A stretch of 64,000 bases of DNA from Drosophila miranda (lineage: Eukaryota; Arthropoda; Insecta; Diptera; Drosophilidae): contig NC_046673.1 of the NCBI RefSeq assembly GCF_003369915.1, forward strand, positions 6,804,001 to 6,868,000. The letters are read 5' to 3'. The translations under genes were made by a program, and so were the position numbers. Positions 54,255 through 64,000 of this stretch are shown piece by piece. Numbering within the stretch: position 1 is the stretch's first letter; the number at the start of each line of letters is the position of its first letter. The notes under the pieces were generated by a model. It was not told where the DNA came from and made no database searches. It was given only the letters and a program-made list of their open reading frames with translations.

Positions 54255-55380
54255 CTACTTGAAGAGCAGAGGCAACCTGCAGTGAGGCTCCGTCTGACTG
54301 GGATTGTCCGAATAGAGCGACATGGTCCTAGCGGTGAGATCGAAAATGCCAACGGCAATGGTTTTGACCACCTCATCACAGCTGCCATTCTCGCGCCACA
54401 CGCAATACATTCCCCCAGAGACATCGCCCAGCATATGGCGCACATCCTGCTCGCTCGATGGCGGCTTGTAGGTGCCGAACGCCTGCATTCGCGATACGCT
54501 GGAGTCGACCATCAGAGCGTTGGCCAGATCCTGGCGTATGCGATCGAATCTAGGATCGAATCGAGAATTACTCAAGCTGCGCTAATGACTACTGGTAGAT
54601 CACTGATTCACATGATAGTTAAGATTGCCCAAGGGTATCTCCTTGATGTTCAAAAGCGACTCATTCTTACGGTCTGGCGAAGGCGCCATCTCCACATTAT
54701 AGAACATCTGGCGGGGATCGCTGTGAAATCAAGGAACAAGAAAACTGCAGACTGTTGACCGTTGACCAAAGTCCCTTTGATACTCACGCCAAGAAGGTAA
54801 AGTTAATGGAGCAGGCATCGGCTGCTCCCACACCTGCGTCCTTGAGCACCCTAAAAGCATCGTCCACATTGCTGGTGGCCAGCAGGGCTCGTGTCAAGAA
54901 GTGTCTCGCTAAAAAGCATTAAAGCCAACCCTCATTAAAGGCCTCTTATCCCATCGAAAGGGAAATGGGAAGTACACTCACGTGTCTTGCCACTGCGCAA
55001 CTGATCGTATTGATGCTGAAGACCAGGCCATGATAATTCTGATTCATGGTGTAGCCGGGCAAGTGTCCGGCATAGCACAGGGACATAAAGTGCTCTTCCT
55101 TGACATTGTATTTGCCCTGCGGCTTGTCGCTGATGATGTGCGCGTCAACAAAATAGTAATGATTGAGGGATTCCGTCAGGGCATCCTCGGTGTGACCCAA
55201 CAGTCGCTATAAACGAGACGTTGCACTGTATTAAAGCAATCTTCTGGGGCTCCTCTAGGCTTTACCTACGCAATTCTTTTGGTTGACAATGATTGTGGAG
55301 CAGCCAGTCGGCTGGTTATTGTTGCGCGGCTGTAGCTTCAACGCCTGCGGCAGGATGTCGTCAAGGTGCAGCAGAAAGAG
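54255..55380 (-). pseudogene. t: tan, 5'-truncated, copy 3, frameshifted
   Basis: Ten bases are lost near 55001 in the second visible exon (after SINTIS), and the eight-base donor loss of copy 1 is shared. It also has a Q-to-L change in RIRQDLANAL. Confidence 0.83.
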
Positions 55381-55540
55381 CTGAAATATGATAAACGTTT
55401 TAAAAACAAAATTAAATATATATATTAAAATATAACCATGTACGTCTGCTAATCTCTTTATTTATAAGATATACAGCTGAAATTTTTCAAACAGCAGTAC
55501 CGTTCTTTACTGGACTTTTCGACTTTTCTGGTCCGACCAT

Positions 55541-55852
55541 CAGAAATATACCAAAATATACCGTCTCATTTGAAAAATATACCGTAAATGTACTGACGAA
55601 TTCATGTTCTATTTTACATATTCCTCGTTTTTAAAATTCCGTGGAATATTACTAGCTATATAGAACATTTAGCCATGCCCACATAGTTTTAAACGATCGA
55701 TGAATCAATTTTCTACTTAACTGGCCTATTCTAAATACTTGCTTTTATTGGATTTTTATATACCGTTGAAAATGGTAAACCGGTCACCCTGATTGATTAT
55801 GCTAGGCAGTTGCTATCGGATTTATCGACAGTGGTATTTTGGTATATTTCTG
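55541..55852. repeat. 312-bp inverted-repeat element, copy 3
   Basis: Same length and ends; has a private A-to-G change near 55805. Confidence 0.45.
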
Positions 55853-56058
55853 ATTTTCTCAGCTGAAATCGATAACAGGCAAAAAAAAATAGCTGATTTT
55901 ATCTGCATTTTCTTACGTTTGAATGAAGAACAAAAGAAAAGAAATGATATAAGCTCCTTTATTATAAAAAAAAAAAAATATTTAATTTTTTATTTAAATA
56001 TTGGCTTGTACGGAAAACGACTGGAGCGACTTCGGGTGGACAGTACCACCGTCACACT

Positions 56059-56243
56059 TTAACCTCCCGTTCCCACATACTCGAATTGACGACTCCCACC
56101 GCATTGGCTGCAGTTTGGCAGCGATTTCAGCTGATCCGCCACAGTTGCGGCTGTGTTTTTTATCCAAAGGGTATCCTCGCTTGTAGCGCACAATCTGCTT
56201 GGGCTCGTTGCCCATAAAACAACCCGTGGAACTGGTGGAACAT
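56059..56243 (-). pseudogene. PDCD2 C-terminal-domain fragment, copy 3
   Basis: Same arrangement as copy 1. Confidence 0.6.
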
Positions 56244-56599
56244 CACATCAACACAACGGTGGCTGTTCCCTCCGCCTCTCATGGCAATGACAAAGTAAGT
56301 AATCCTTTGTAGTTGATCTTCACTTGCAGAATCTGCGGGCGTGTCCCACACTGTGGTCGCTTCTTGTCAATGAAACGCAGGCCTCAGGGCACTCCACACA
56401 GCATGATGTGGGTGGTGTGGATGTGGGGGGGCTGTCCGAAGCGGATCTGCAACACAGCACCGCTCTCACCGCTCAACGATTTCAAAGATGTTGGCACGGA
56501 TCGGCTGACAAGGCCGAACATGATATAGGTGTTCCAGTCCAGCCCAGCCCTTCAAAACTATACACTAAAATTCAGAAGCGGAGAACACTTCAACAGAAG

Positions 56600-56836
56600 A
56601 TGTCGACGGTTGAGGTACAACAGACCACGGCAGTGATGCTGGAGAAACGTTTTCCAGTGACTGTCTGTCATCAGGGAATGAAGGTCATTTTAATCATTGC
56701 AAAAACCCAGCAGCCGGGAGGCGCTCTGCAGCAACAAGAAGATATTGAGCTCATGCCTCGCCCTCGTGTGGAATCGGACTCCAGTACGCGCGGAGCCGCG
56801 ACATTCTGGGCACAGGCACAGGGATCCATCTGCTGA
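56600..56836 (+). CDS. Hypothetical 78-residue frame, block copy 3
   Basis: Same frame as in block copy 1. No further support. Confidence 0.2.
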   Translation: MSTVEVQQTTAVMLEKRFPVTVCHQGMKVILIIAKTQQPGGALQQQEDIELMPRPRVESDSSTRGAATFWAQAQGSIC

Positions 56837-56979
56837 GGCGGACCGCAATGTGTGTGTCGTAGAACTAAATAACTTTGAAGAATGTTTAAGAGTACGCCTT
56901 GCTATGCTGTCGGCCATCAGCCCAGCGGAGACGACAACAAACTCGACAAAACAAACAAACAAAATATTTTAAAACTAGT

Positions 56980-58210
56980 TCAAATACTCGATCGCTCCAT
57001 GTCATCTAATCTGTGGGTGTGGAGTGTAATGTCCTGGCCGTACTCTAGTTGTCCCAGAAGTGGACCTGGCGACGCAAACGGGCACGATACGCAAGAAACA
57101 CCGCTTTGAGAACATACGTCGTGTGGGTCAGGGACTATGCCAGTTGCTGTTACGGCCTTTTGGCCGTAGGAGAGGAGAGCCGCCTGCTGCTTCAGAGCCG
57201 CCTGCTGCTTCAGAGCCGCCTGCTGCTGCTGCTTCAGAGCCGCCTGCTGCTGCTGCTGGAGAGCCGCCTGCTGCTGCTGCTGCTGGTGGTGGTGCTGCTG
57301 CTGCTGCTGGTGGTGGTGTTGCTGCTGCTGCTGCTGTATATTGGCCTGATTGAAATTCATGCCCATGAGCTCCTGGTAAATGTGTCTGATGGCCATTTCC
57401 GTGGCACTGGGCAGATGTCCATGGGCGTGCAGGCCAATGTCGATGCCAGCCCCAGCTCCAGCCAGAGCTGCTGCCTCGGCTATGACCCTGGGCACTGTCG
57501 CTGGCGAAGGATGACGCGGATGCTGCTGCTGCTGTGGAAGCAGCGCTGCAGGTCCTGGCTGATTCGCGGCCTTGTGCTGCGGCTGCTGGGACATTGCCAT
57601 GCCGCCCATTCCGGATGAAGAGGGTCCCTGAAATACGGATAGAGTTGGGGTTTTCCTCAGAACAGCTAAGAAGGAGGGCATATTGGGCATATTCTAGCCA
57701 ACGAATCATCGATTCCTAATTCATTGAAAGCCTAGAGCACCACTTACCCCGAGTAGCTTTGGCCGGATACTCCGGCCGATCCAGCCGCAAACTGACTGGA
57801 GCTTTGGTCGAAGCCCGGCGGCGGTTTTTTGTTCTTGTCCTCCTCCAAGCCCATGTAGTTGGCGCCAAACAGCGCATAATTCTCGGCCGCCTTGAAGTAC
57901 TGGGCGGAGCCGTTCTCCGGATCCTTGCTGTTGTCGCCGTAGAGAGAGCGCATCACTTCGTGTATAAAGTCCGAGGCGGTCCCGCTCACCGCTAGAGCGG
58001 GCGGCTCCCAGACCCCAGGGGTAGTATCATCGATGGTTGGCTGCCAGATGCGCTTGGCCACCTGGCTCGAAACTTTGCCTAAAGCGCGAGACAAACGCGT
58101 GGATTATATTTAGTTTAGAGGATTCATTGGTACACACCCTCAGAGGCAGCAATCGCATCGTCCTCATCGTCATCGTCCAAATACTTTGAGTTGAAGCTAT
58201 TCTCCGACAT
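56980..58210 (-). pseudogene. Glutamine-rich protein, copy 8 (long-type tail), donor-phase change
   Basis: Exons 58138-58210, 57748-58078 and 56980-57627. One C is missing at the exon 2 donor (CTTACCCCGAG against CTTACCCCCGAG), so splicing at the same GTAAGT would put exon 3 out of frame. The rest matches copy 5, including the long-unit tail. Confidence 0.7.
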
Positions 58211-58638
58211 CTTTTTGTGCGAGAAAGAAATGAAAATGTTTATTGGAAAGAAACACCGCTGAACGAGAACCTTCACTGCTTCGAGCGAAATGGAAGCAAT
58301 CGGATCCCAGTCGTGTGTTCGTTTGTTTATGGCGATCGGTTGCACAAAAAAAATTGATTTATGGGAAATTTATTTTATTTATGCGGAGTTGTCTACTAAT
58401 ACACGCTGAAGTTTCTCGGAATTACTGCCCGACACAGACGCCTACCACGACAGTGCTGCCCAGTCAGAGGTCGTGGAGGCTTGAGTGCTGTGTGTGCGTG
58501 TGTGTATCAGTGGATGAACTATTGGCAGCACTGGTTAATCTTTTTGTGTATTGGTGAACGAAAAATGCCGGCATACACATGCCCACAGAAGTCTTAAAGT
58601 GAGACTTCTGCGGATCGAAGAAATATCAATCCAATCCA

Positions 58639-58896
58639 TTGCATTTTGCGCAGAAGAAGCGATGTCTCACTTTGGGCGACTTTTTCTGTGCTGCCAATTA
58701 TTTAAGGGAGATAGTTCTCTGCTCTGAGGCATCTATCATGGAACACGAGTGTGTAGAGGCCGGTGCCGCAAATATTTGGAATATTTCATTGCACTTTGAT
58801 GATTCTCCATCGCCATTTGCACTTGTTGGCTTCAAAAACCATAAGCGCCCTCAAATTCATCCACTAATTGCCTGGCAAGCCGCACATTTCGAATAA
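58639..58896 (+). CDS. Small conserved frame, unit 9
   Basis: Open, DFFCAAN with IWN, the same as unit 5. Confidence 0.33.
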   Translation: MHFAQKKRCLTLGDFFCAANYLREIVLCSEASIMEHECVEAGAANIWNISLHFDDSPSPFALVGFKNHKRPQIHPLIAWQAAHFE

Positions 58897-59143
58897 AATA
58901 TATAAAAATCTACCATTTACCATATTTACCTTCTTTTTTCTGTGGAAAAGATTAAGTTTTTGAAAAACAAAGCACTTTATTTTCACTGTAAAAATGGCAA
59001 ATAGTATTTGCAACGAAAATTCCGCGGAGTTCAAGTAAAGCTGCTGAAGGTTGAAAAACTTCATTGTTACTATCGATACATCGATGTTTCTTCAACTATC
59101 GATGGAAGAAAGAGCGCCAACTGCTTGGGTTCGATTATTCGTA

Positions 59144-59453
59144 CCAGCCCCAGGTGTAGATCTCGCCGGCTGTAGTCCGCAGCAGGCCGTGCTCTGCCCC
59201 CATGTGCACGCGAGCAGGCGTCTGGCCGTCGGGCAGTCGGAGGCTCAGTGGCTGGGGCACCGCCTGCTGCTCGCTGATCGAGCCCGTGCCCAGCTGTCCG
59301 TAGCAGTTGCGGCCCCACATGAGGATCTCGTTGTTGCGGAGCAGCGCCGCATTGTGGGTCCAGCCGACGGCCAGCTGCCGCACGTCCTCCTCGAAGAGGA
59401 AGGCGTTGGACTGGTCTTTTGACCAGAAATGCTGCCCCACCAAACTCAAAGAG
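59144..59453 (-). pseudogene. SERGEF-like tail, unit 9, 3'-deleted
   Basis: A deletion of about 284 bases cuts the exon after TWGW and removes the donor, intron and last exon. Confidence 0.85.
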
Positions 59454-60731
59454 CTGTCAAAGTTGAATAAGTTAAAGTAAAAAAAAAACGTAAATACATT
59501 TTTTAAAATCTATATGAAGGCGCGGTGGACGTGCCTCAACTGTTAAAGTTGAATGAGTCGAATCCTCCAGAAATCAGGAAAAACAAACAAATTATGAATA
59601 TGTACGCAGAAGAATAAACCGTTTGTTTCATCCACGAGATTCGCAATGTACAACTTTCTAGCTTAAGGATTACACATGCATTTTCTCAATATAAAAACAA
59701 AGACCTCCTGATTATAGACGTCCGCCACGACCGTATCTGCGACGGAGGCAACTCCTCCGCAGCACCTCCGCAACTTTTTGTGAAAATATGTTGAACGAAA
59801 AATCGGTAGAACATTTTTTTTTTTCATCGAAAAAACATGCCATTCGCAATTCATGTTTTTTTTTCCCATGTAAATTTAATAAATTTTTAATTGAAAGACA
59901 TCTGAAGAAGATTCAGTTTAGTCAATAGAAACAGTGCCAGTATTAGGAAAAAAATATATACATACATATATGTATGAGAAAACAGCTCTTGTCGGCCTTT
60001 TTATAGGAAAAGCAGCCTGCAGTCGGCGCTGCAGCTGCGCAGTAGCGATGGACGCGTCAAAATGGCGGAACGTGGACTTATCGATAGGTCCCTCATAAAT
60101 ATTTCTCGTTTTTGATATTTCGGGTAATGTTACTAGCTAACTAGAACCCTCAGCCTTGCCCAGAAACTTTAATCCGATTGACGAATCATTTTCCCACAAG
60201 ACTGGTTCATTTTAAAGCAGCTTCAGCTCTTGAATTTGAATTTTCAATGGTTGGGACCGGTTGCTACCGATTCATACTCGATTCAAATAGAGCGAAAAAG
60301 AGAACCTTAAATGATTTAATGAGAGCGCAAAAAGAGCCAATAACCGTTTCGAAGAAAGCAATTCGACCATCAATACTATCGATTGGATGCAAGTGGTGTG
60401 CGCCAAATAGAAATTGTTTGAAAGTGAATGAGCGAAAAGGATTTAGATCCAATCCATTGGAATAAATGATTTGAGAGCGGTCACCGCAGGTAGAGTTCAG
60501 TATTCTAGGGATGGTTGTTAAATATGTATTGATATATAAATTTTTTGATATATATCGACTTATATGTCTGATATTTTTTGGCTGGGCGAACATATTAACA
60601 TGAATATTTTTCTCAGATTTGGCCGAGTCGATACTATTTTTCTGTTGGCGCGACTTTTGATTCTACTTATCGATGTACAGGAAGCTGCGAACATCGGTAC
60701 TTTTGTGCGATAGTCTGATAAAATCCGGCGG

Positions 60732-61830
60732 TTACATGCCTTTATTTTGAAAATAACAAGCCGCCTGCTGCTTCAGAGCCGCCTGCTGCTTCAGAGCCGC
60801 CTGCTGCTGCTGCTTCAGAGCCGCCTGCTGCTTCAGAGCGCCTGCTGCTGCTGCTTCAGAGCGCCTGCTGCTGCTGCTGGAGAGCCGCTGCTGCTGCTGC
60901 TGCTGGTGGTGGTGCTGCTGCTGCTGCTGGTGGTGGTGTTGCTGCTGCTGCTGCTGTATATTGGCCTGATTGAAATTCATGCCCATGAGCTCCTGGTAAA
61001 TGTGTCCGATGGCCATTTCCGTGGCACTGGGCAGATGTCCATGGGCGTGCAGGCCAATGTCGATGCCAGCCCCAGCTCCAGCCAGAGCTGCTGCCTCGGC
61101 TATGACCCTGGGCACTGTCGCTGGCGAAGGATGACGCGGATGCTGCTGCTGCTGTGGAAGCAGCGCTGCAGGTCCTGGCTGATTCGCGGCCTTGTGCTGC
61201 GGCTGCTGGGACATTGCCATGCCGCCCATTCCGGATGAAGAGGGTCCCTGAAATACGGATAGAGTTGGGGTTTTCCTCAGAACAGCTAAGAAGGAGGGCA
61301 TATTGGGCATATTCTAGCCAACGAATCATCGATTCCTAATTCATTGAAAGCCTAGAGCACCACTTACCCCGAGTAGCTTTGGCCGGATAATCCGGCCGAT
61401 CCAGCCGCAACTGACTGGAGCTTTGGTCGAAGCCCGGCGGCGGTTTTTTGTTCTTGTCCTCCTCCAAGCCCATGTAGTTGGCGCCAAACAGCGAATAATT
61501 CTCGGCCGCCTTGAAGTACTGGGCGGAGCCGTTCTCCGATCTTGCTGTTGTCGCCGTAGAGAGAGCGCATCACTTCGTGTATAAAGTCCGAGGCGGTCCC
61601 GCTCACCGCTAGAGCTGCGGGCGGCTCCCAGACCCCAGGGGTAGTATCATCGATGGTTGGCTGCCAGATGCGCTTGGCCACCTGGCTCGAAACTTTGCCT
61701 AAAGCGCGAGACAAACGCGTGGATTATATTTAGTTTAGAGGATTCATTGGTACACACCCTCAGAGGCAGCAATCGCATCGTCCTCATCGTCATCGTCCAA
61801 ATACTTTGAGTTGAAGCTATTCTCCGACAT
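60732..61830 (-). pseudogene. Glutamine-rich protein, copy 9, multiply disrupted
   Basis: Exon 1 is 61758-61830, exon 2 about 61368-61698, exon 3 60732-61247. It shares the one-base loss at the exon 2 donor with copy 8. Exon 2 has further losses and gains near 61408, 61540 and 61616, and three single-base losses in the CAG tract turn part of the Q run into a serine-rich stretch before the original frame returns. Confidence 0.75.
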
Positions 61831-62258
61831 CTTTTTGTGCGAGAAAGAAATGAAAATGTTTATTGGAAAGAAACACAACTGAACGAGAACCTTCACTGCT
61901 TCGAGCGAAATGGAAGTAATCGGCTCCCAGTCGTCTGTTCGTTTGTTTATGGCGATCGGTTGCACAAAAAAAATTGATTTATGGGAAATTTATTTTATTT
62001 ATGCGGAGTTGTCTACTAATACACGCTGAAGTTTCTCGGAATTACTGCCCGACACAGACGCCTACCACGACAGTGCTGCCCAGTCAGAGGTCGTGGAGGC
62101 TTGAGTGCTGTGTGTGCGTGTGTGTATCAGTGGATGAACTATTGGCAGCACTGGTTAATCTTTTTGTGTATTGGTGAACGAAAAATGCCGGCATACACAT
62201 GCCCACAGAAGTCTTAAAGTGAGACTTCTGCGGATCGAAGAAATATCAATCCAATCCA

Positions 62259-62516
62259 TTGCATTTTGCGCAGAAGAAGCGATGTCTCACTTTGGGCGAC
62301 TTTTTCTGTGCTGCCAAATATTTAAGGGAGATAGTTCTCTGCTCTGAGGCATCTATCATGGAACACGAGTGTGTAGAGGCCGGTGCCGCAAATATTTCGA
62401 ATATTTCATTGCACTTTGATGATTCTCCATCGCCATTTGCACTTGTTGGCTTCAAAAACCATAAGCGCCCTCAAATTCATCCACTAATTGCCTGGCAAGC
62501 CGCACATTTCGAATAA
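62259..62516 (+). CDS. Small conserved frame, unit 10
   Basis: Open, DFFCAAK with ISN; the N-to-K change is private. Confidence 0.33.
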   Translation: MHFAQKKRCLTLGDFFCAAKYLREIVLCSEASIMEHECVEAGAANISNISLHFDDSPSPFALVGFKNHKRPQIHPLIAWQAAHFE

Positions 62517-62849
62517 AATATATAAAAATCTACCATTTACCATATTTACCTTCTTTTTTCTGTGGAAAAGATTAAGTTTTTGAAAAACAAAGCACTTTAT
62601 TTTCACTGTAAAAATGGCAAATAGTATTTGCAACGAAAATTCCGCGGAGTTCAAGTAAAGCTACTGAAGGTTGAAAAACTTCATTGTTACTATCGATACA
62701 TCGATGTTTCTTCAACTATCGATGGAAGAAAGAGCGCCAACTGCTTGGGTTTGATTATTCGTACAATTTTGCTCATGATCCGACATCAAATACCTTAATT
62801 TCGATATTCCGTTTAGTATTTTTAAGCATTTTTAACATTTATTATAAAA

Positions 62850-63357
62850 TTAATTAACAGACGACTCGGAAATGGCGTAACAGAAGCCCGAGCCAGCTCC
62901 GGCCAACTTCACGCGTCCCGGGATTTCCACGAGTGTAGGGCTGCATCTGGAAATTGATCGAAAATTGAATTTAAAGCCAATCCACTGGCAGAAGGGAGAT
63001 TCTTACACATTCTCTGTACTGTTGTTGCCACAGTTTCCGTGCTCGTTCCAGCCCCAGGTGTAGATCTCGCCGGCTGTAGTCCGCAGCAGGCCGTGCTCTG
63101 CCCCCATGTGCACGCGAGCAGGCGTCTGGCCGTCGGGCAGTCGGAGGCTCAGTGGCTGGGGCACCGCCTGCTGCTCGCTGATCGAGCCCGTGCCCAGCTG
63201 TCCGTAGCAGTTGCGGCCCCACATGAGGATCTCGTTGTTGCGGAGCAGCGCCGCATTGTGGGTCCAGCCGACGGCCAGCTGCCGCACGTCCTCCTCGAAG
63301 AGGAAGGCGTTGGACTGGTCTTTTGACCAGAAATGCTGCCCCACCAAACTCAAAGAG
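62850..63357 (-). pseudogene. SERGEF-like tail, unit 10
   Basis: Open across the intron, same protein sequence as units 4, 6 and 7. Confidence 0.8.
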
Positions 63358-64000
63358 CTGTCAAAGTTGAATAAGTTAAAGTAAAAAAAAAACGTAAATA
63401 CATTTTTTAAAATCTATATGAAGGCGCGGTGGACGTGCCTCAACTGTTAAAGTTGAATGAGTCGAATCCTCCAGAAATCAGGAAAAACAAACAAATTATG
63501 AATATGTACGAAGAAGAATAAACCGTTTGTTTCATCCACGAGATTCGCAATGTACAACTTTCTAGCTTAAGGATTACACATGCATTTTCTCAATATAAAA
63601 ACAAAGACCTCCTGATTATAGACGTCCGCCACGACCGTATCTGCGACGGAGGCAACTCCTCCGCAGCACCTCCGCAACTTTTTGTGAAAATATGTTGAAC
63701 GAAAAATCGGTAGAACATTTTTTTTTTCATCGAAAAAACATGCCATTCGCAATTCATGTTTTTTTTTTCCCATGTAAATTTAATACATTTTTAATTGAAA
63801 GACATCTGAAGAAGATTCAGTTTAGTCAATAGAAACAGTGCCAGTATTAGGAAAAAAATATATACATACATATATGTATGAGAAAACAGCTCTTGTCGGC
63901 CTTTTTATAGGAAAAGCAGCCTGCAGTCGGCGCTGCAGCTGCGCAGTAGCGATGGACGCGTCAAAATGGCGGAACGTGGACTTATCGATAGGTCCCTCAT

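Larger units (their letters stand above)
52695..57177. repeat. Long-unit block, copy 3
   Basis: Same block, bounded by AGCCGCC at 52688-52694 and 57178-57184. It has small losses in its leader (near 52795), in the Cbp80-like frame and in a tan exon. Confidence 0.85.
49734..58123. repeat. Tandem unit 8, long type
   Basis: Complete long unit with the extra block at 52695-57177. The 51348-52687 spacer has no gene and shares with unit 2 the doubled CTCCGCAGCAC word near 51650. Confidence 0.95.
58124..61743. repeat. Tandem unit 9, short type with deletion
   Basis: A deletion of about 284 bases at 59143/59144 removes the SERGEF-like last exon, its last intron and the sequence up to the TATTCGTA word. 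Another roughly 17-base loss lies near 60648. Between about 60830 and 61620 there is an unusual cluster of one- to three-base indels. Confidence 0.94.
61744..64000. repeat. Tandem unit 10, cut by window end
   Basis: First 2.26 kb of another unit, ending in the spacer just after the DRE at about 63980-63990. Gene order matches unit 2. The array therefore continues past both ends of the window. Confidence 0.94.

Overview
The window looks like euchromatin-derived but heavily amplified DNA from a Drosophila species. Support comes from short introns with GT/AG sites, fly housekeeping-promoter motifs (TATCGATA, CAGCACTG, the GGTATATTT type), a tan-like C45-family gene fragment, a gypsy-group LTR element of Ulysses/Osvaldo type, and an R1-like LINE. 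The species cannot be named from sequence alone. Multi-gene tandem amplification of this kind is known from Drosophila sex chromosomes, including neo-Y chromosomes, but that placement is inference.

Almost the whole window is a head-to-tail array of ten copies (the last partial) of one composite unit. The short unit is about 3.9 kb. It carries, on the minus strand, a three-exon gene for a glutamine-rich protein that I do not recognise and the last two exons of a SERGEF-like (RCC1-repeat) gene; on the plus strand it has a small conserved open frame between them, plus AT-rich spacers with DRE sites. Units start at about 74, 3970, 7883, 11839, 20239, 39022, 45784, 49734, 58124 and 61744.

Three units (those at 11839, 20239 and 49734) are long. 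They hold an extra block of about 4.5 kb (14762-19292, 33541-38074, 52695-57177) with a small gene resembling the N-terminal domain of cap-binding protein Cbp80 (plus), the last exon of an unidentified gene (minus), a 5'-truncated five-exon tan copy (minus), a 312-bp inverted-repeat element, a broken PDCD2-domain fragment (minus), and unidentified sequence. The block is bounded by the same 7 bases, AGCCGCC, and loss of the block between these repeats gives exactly the short unit. This loss also gives the Q-rich protein a new C-terminus.

Two retroelements interrupt the array. A very young, whole-looking LTR element (21431-31912, 2.3-kb LTRs, 4-bp target duplication) sits in the last exon of the fifth SERGEF-like copy; its Gag begins with a RING-H2 finger. 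A 5'-truncated R1-like LINE (42118-44930) sits in the CAG tract of the sixth unit and is fused in frame with the Q-rich exon.

Of the ten Q-rich gene copies, five keep all splice sites and an open spliced frame (304, 296, 316, 350 and 318 residues), so this is the best candidate for the gene whose amplification is useful or selfish. tan, SERGEF-like and PDCD2 pieces are truncated passengers, although one tan copy and several SERGEF-like tails remain open across their introns.
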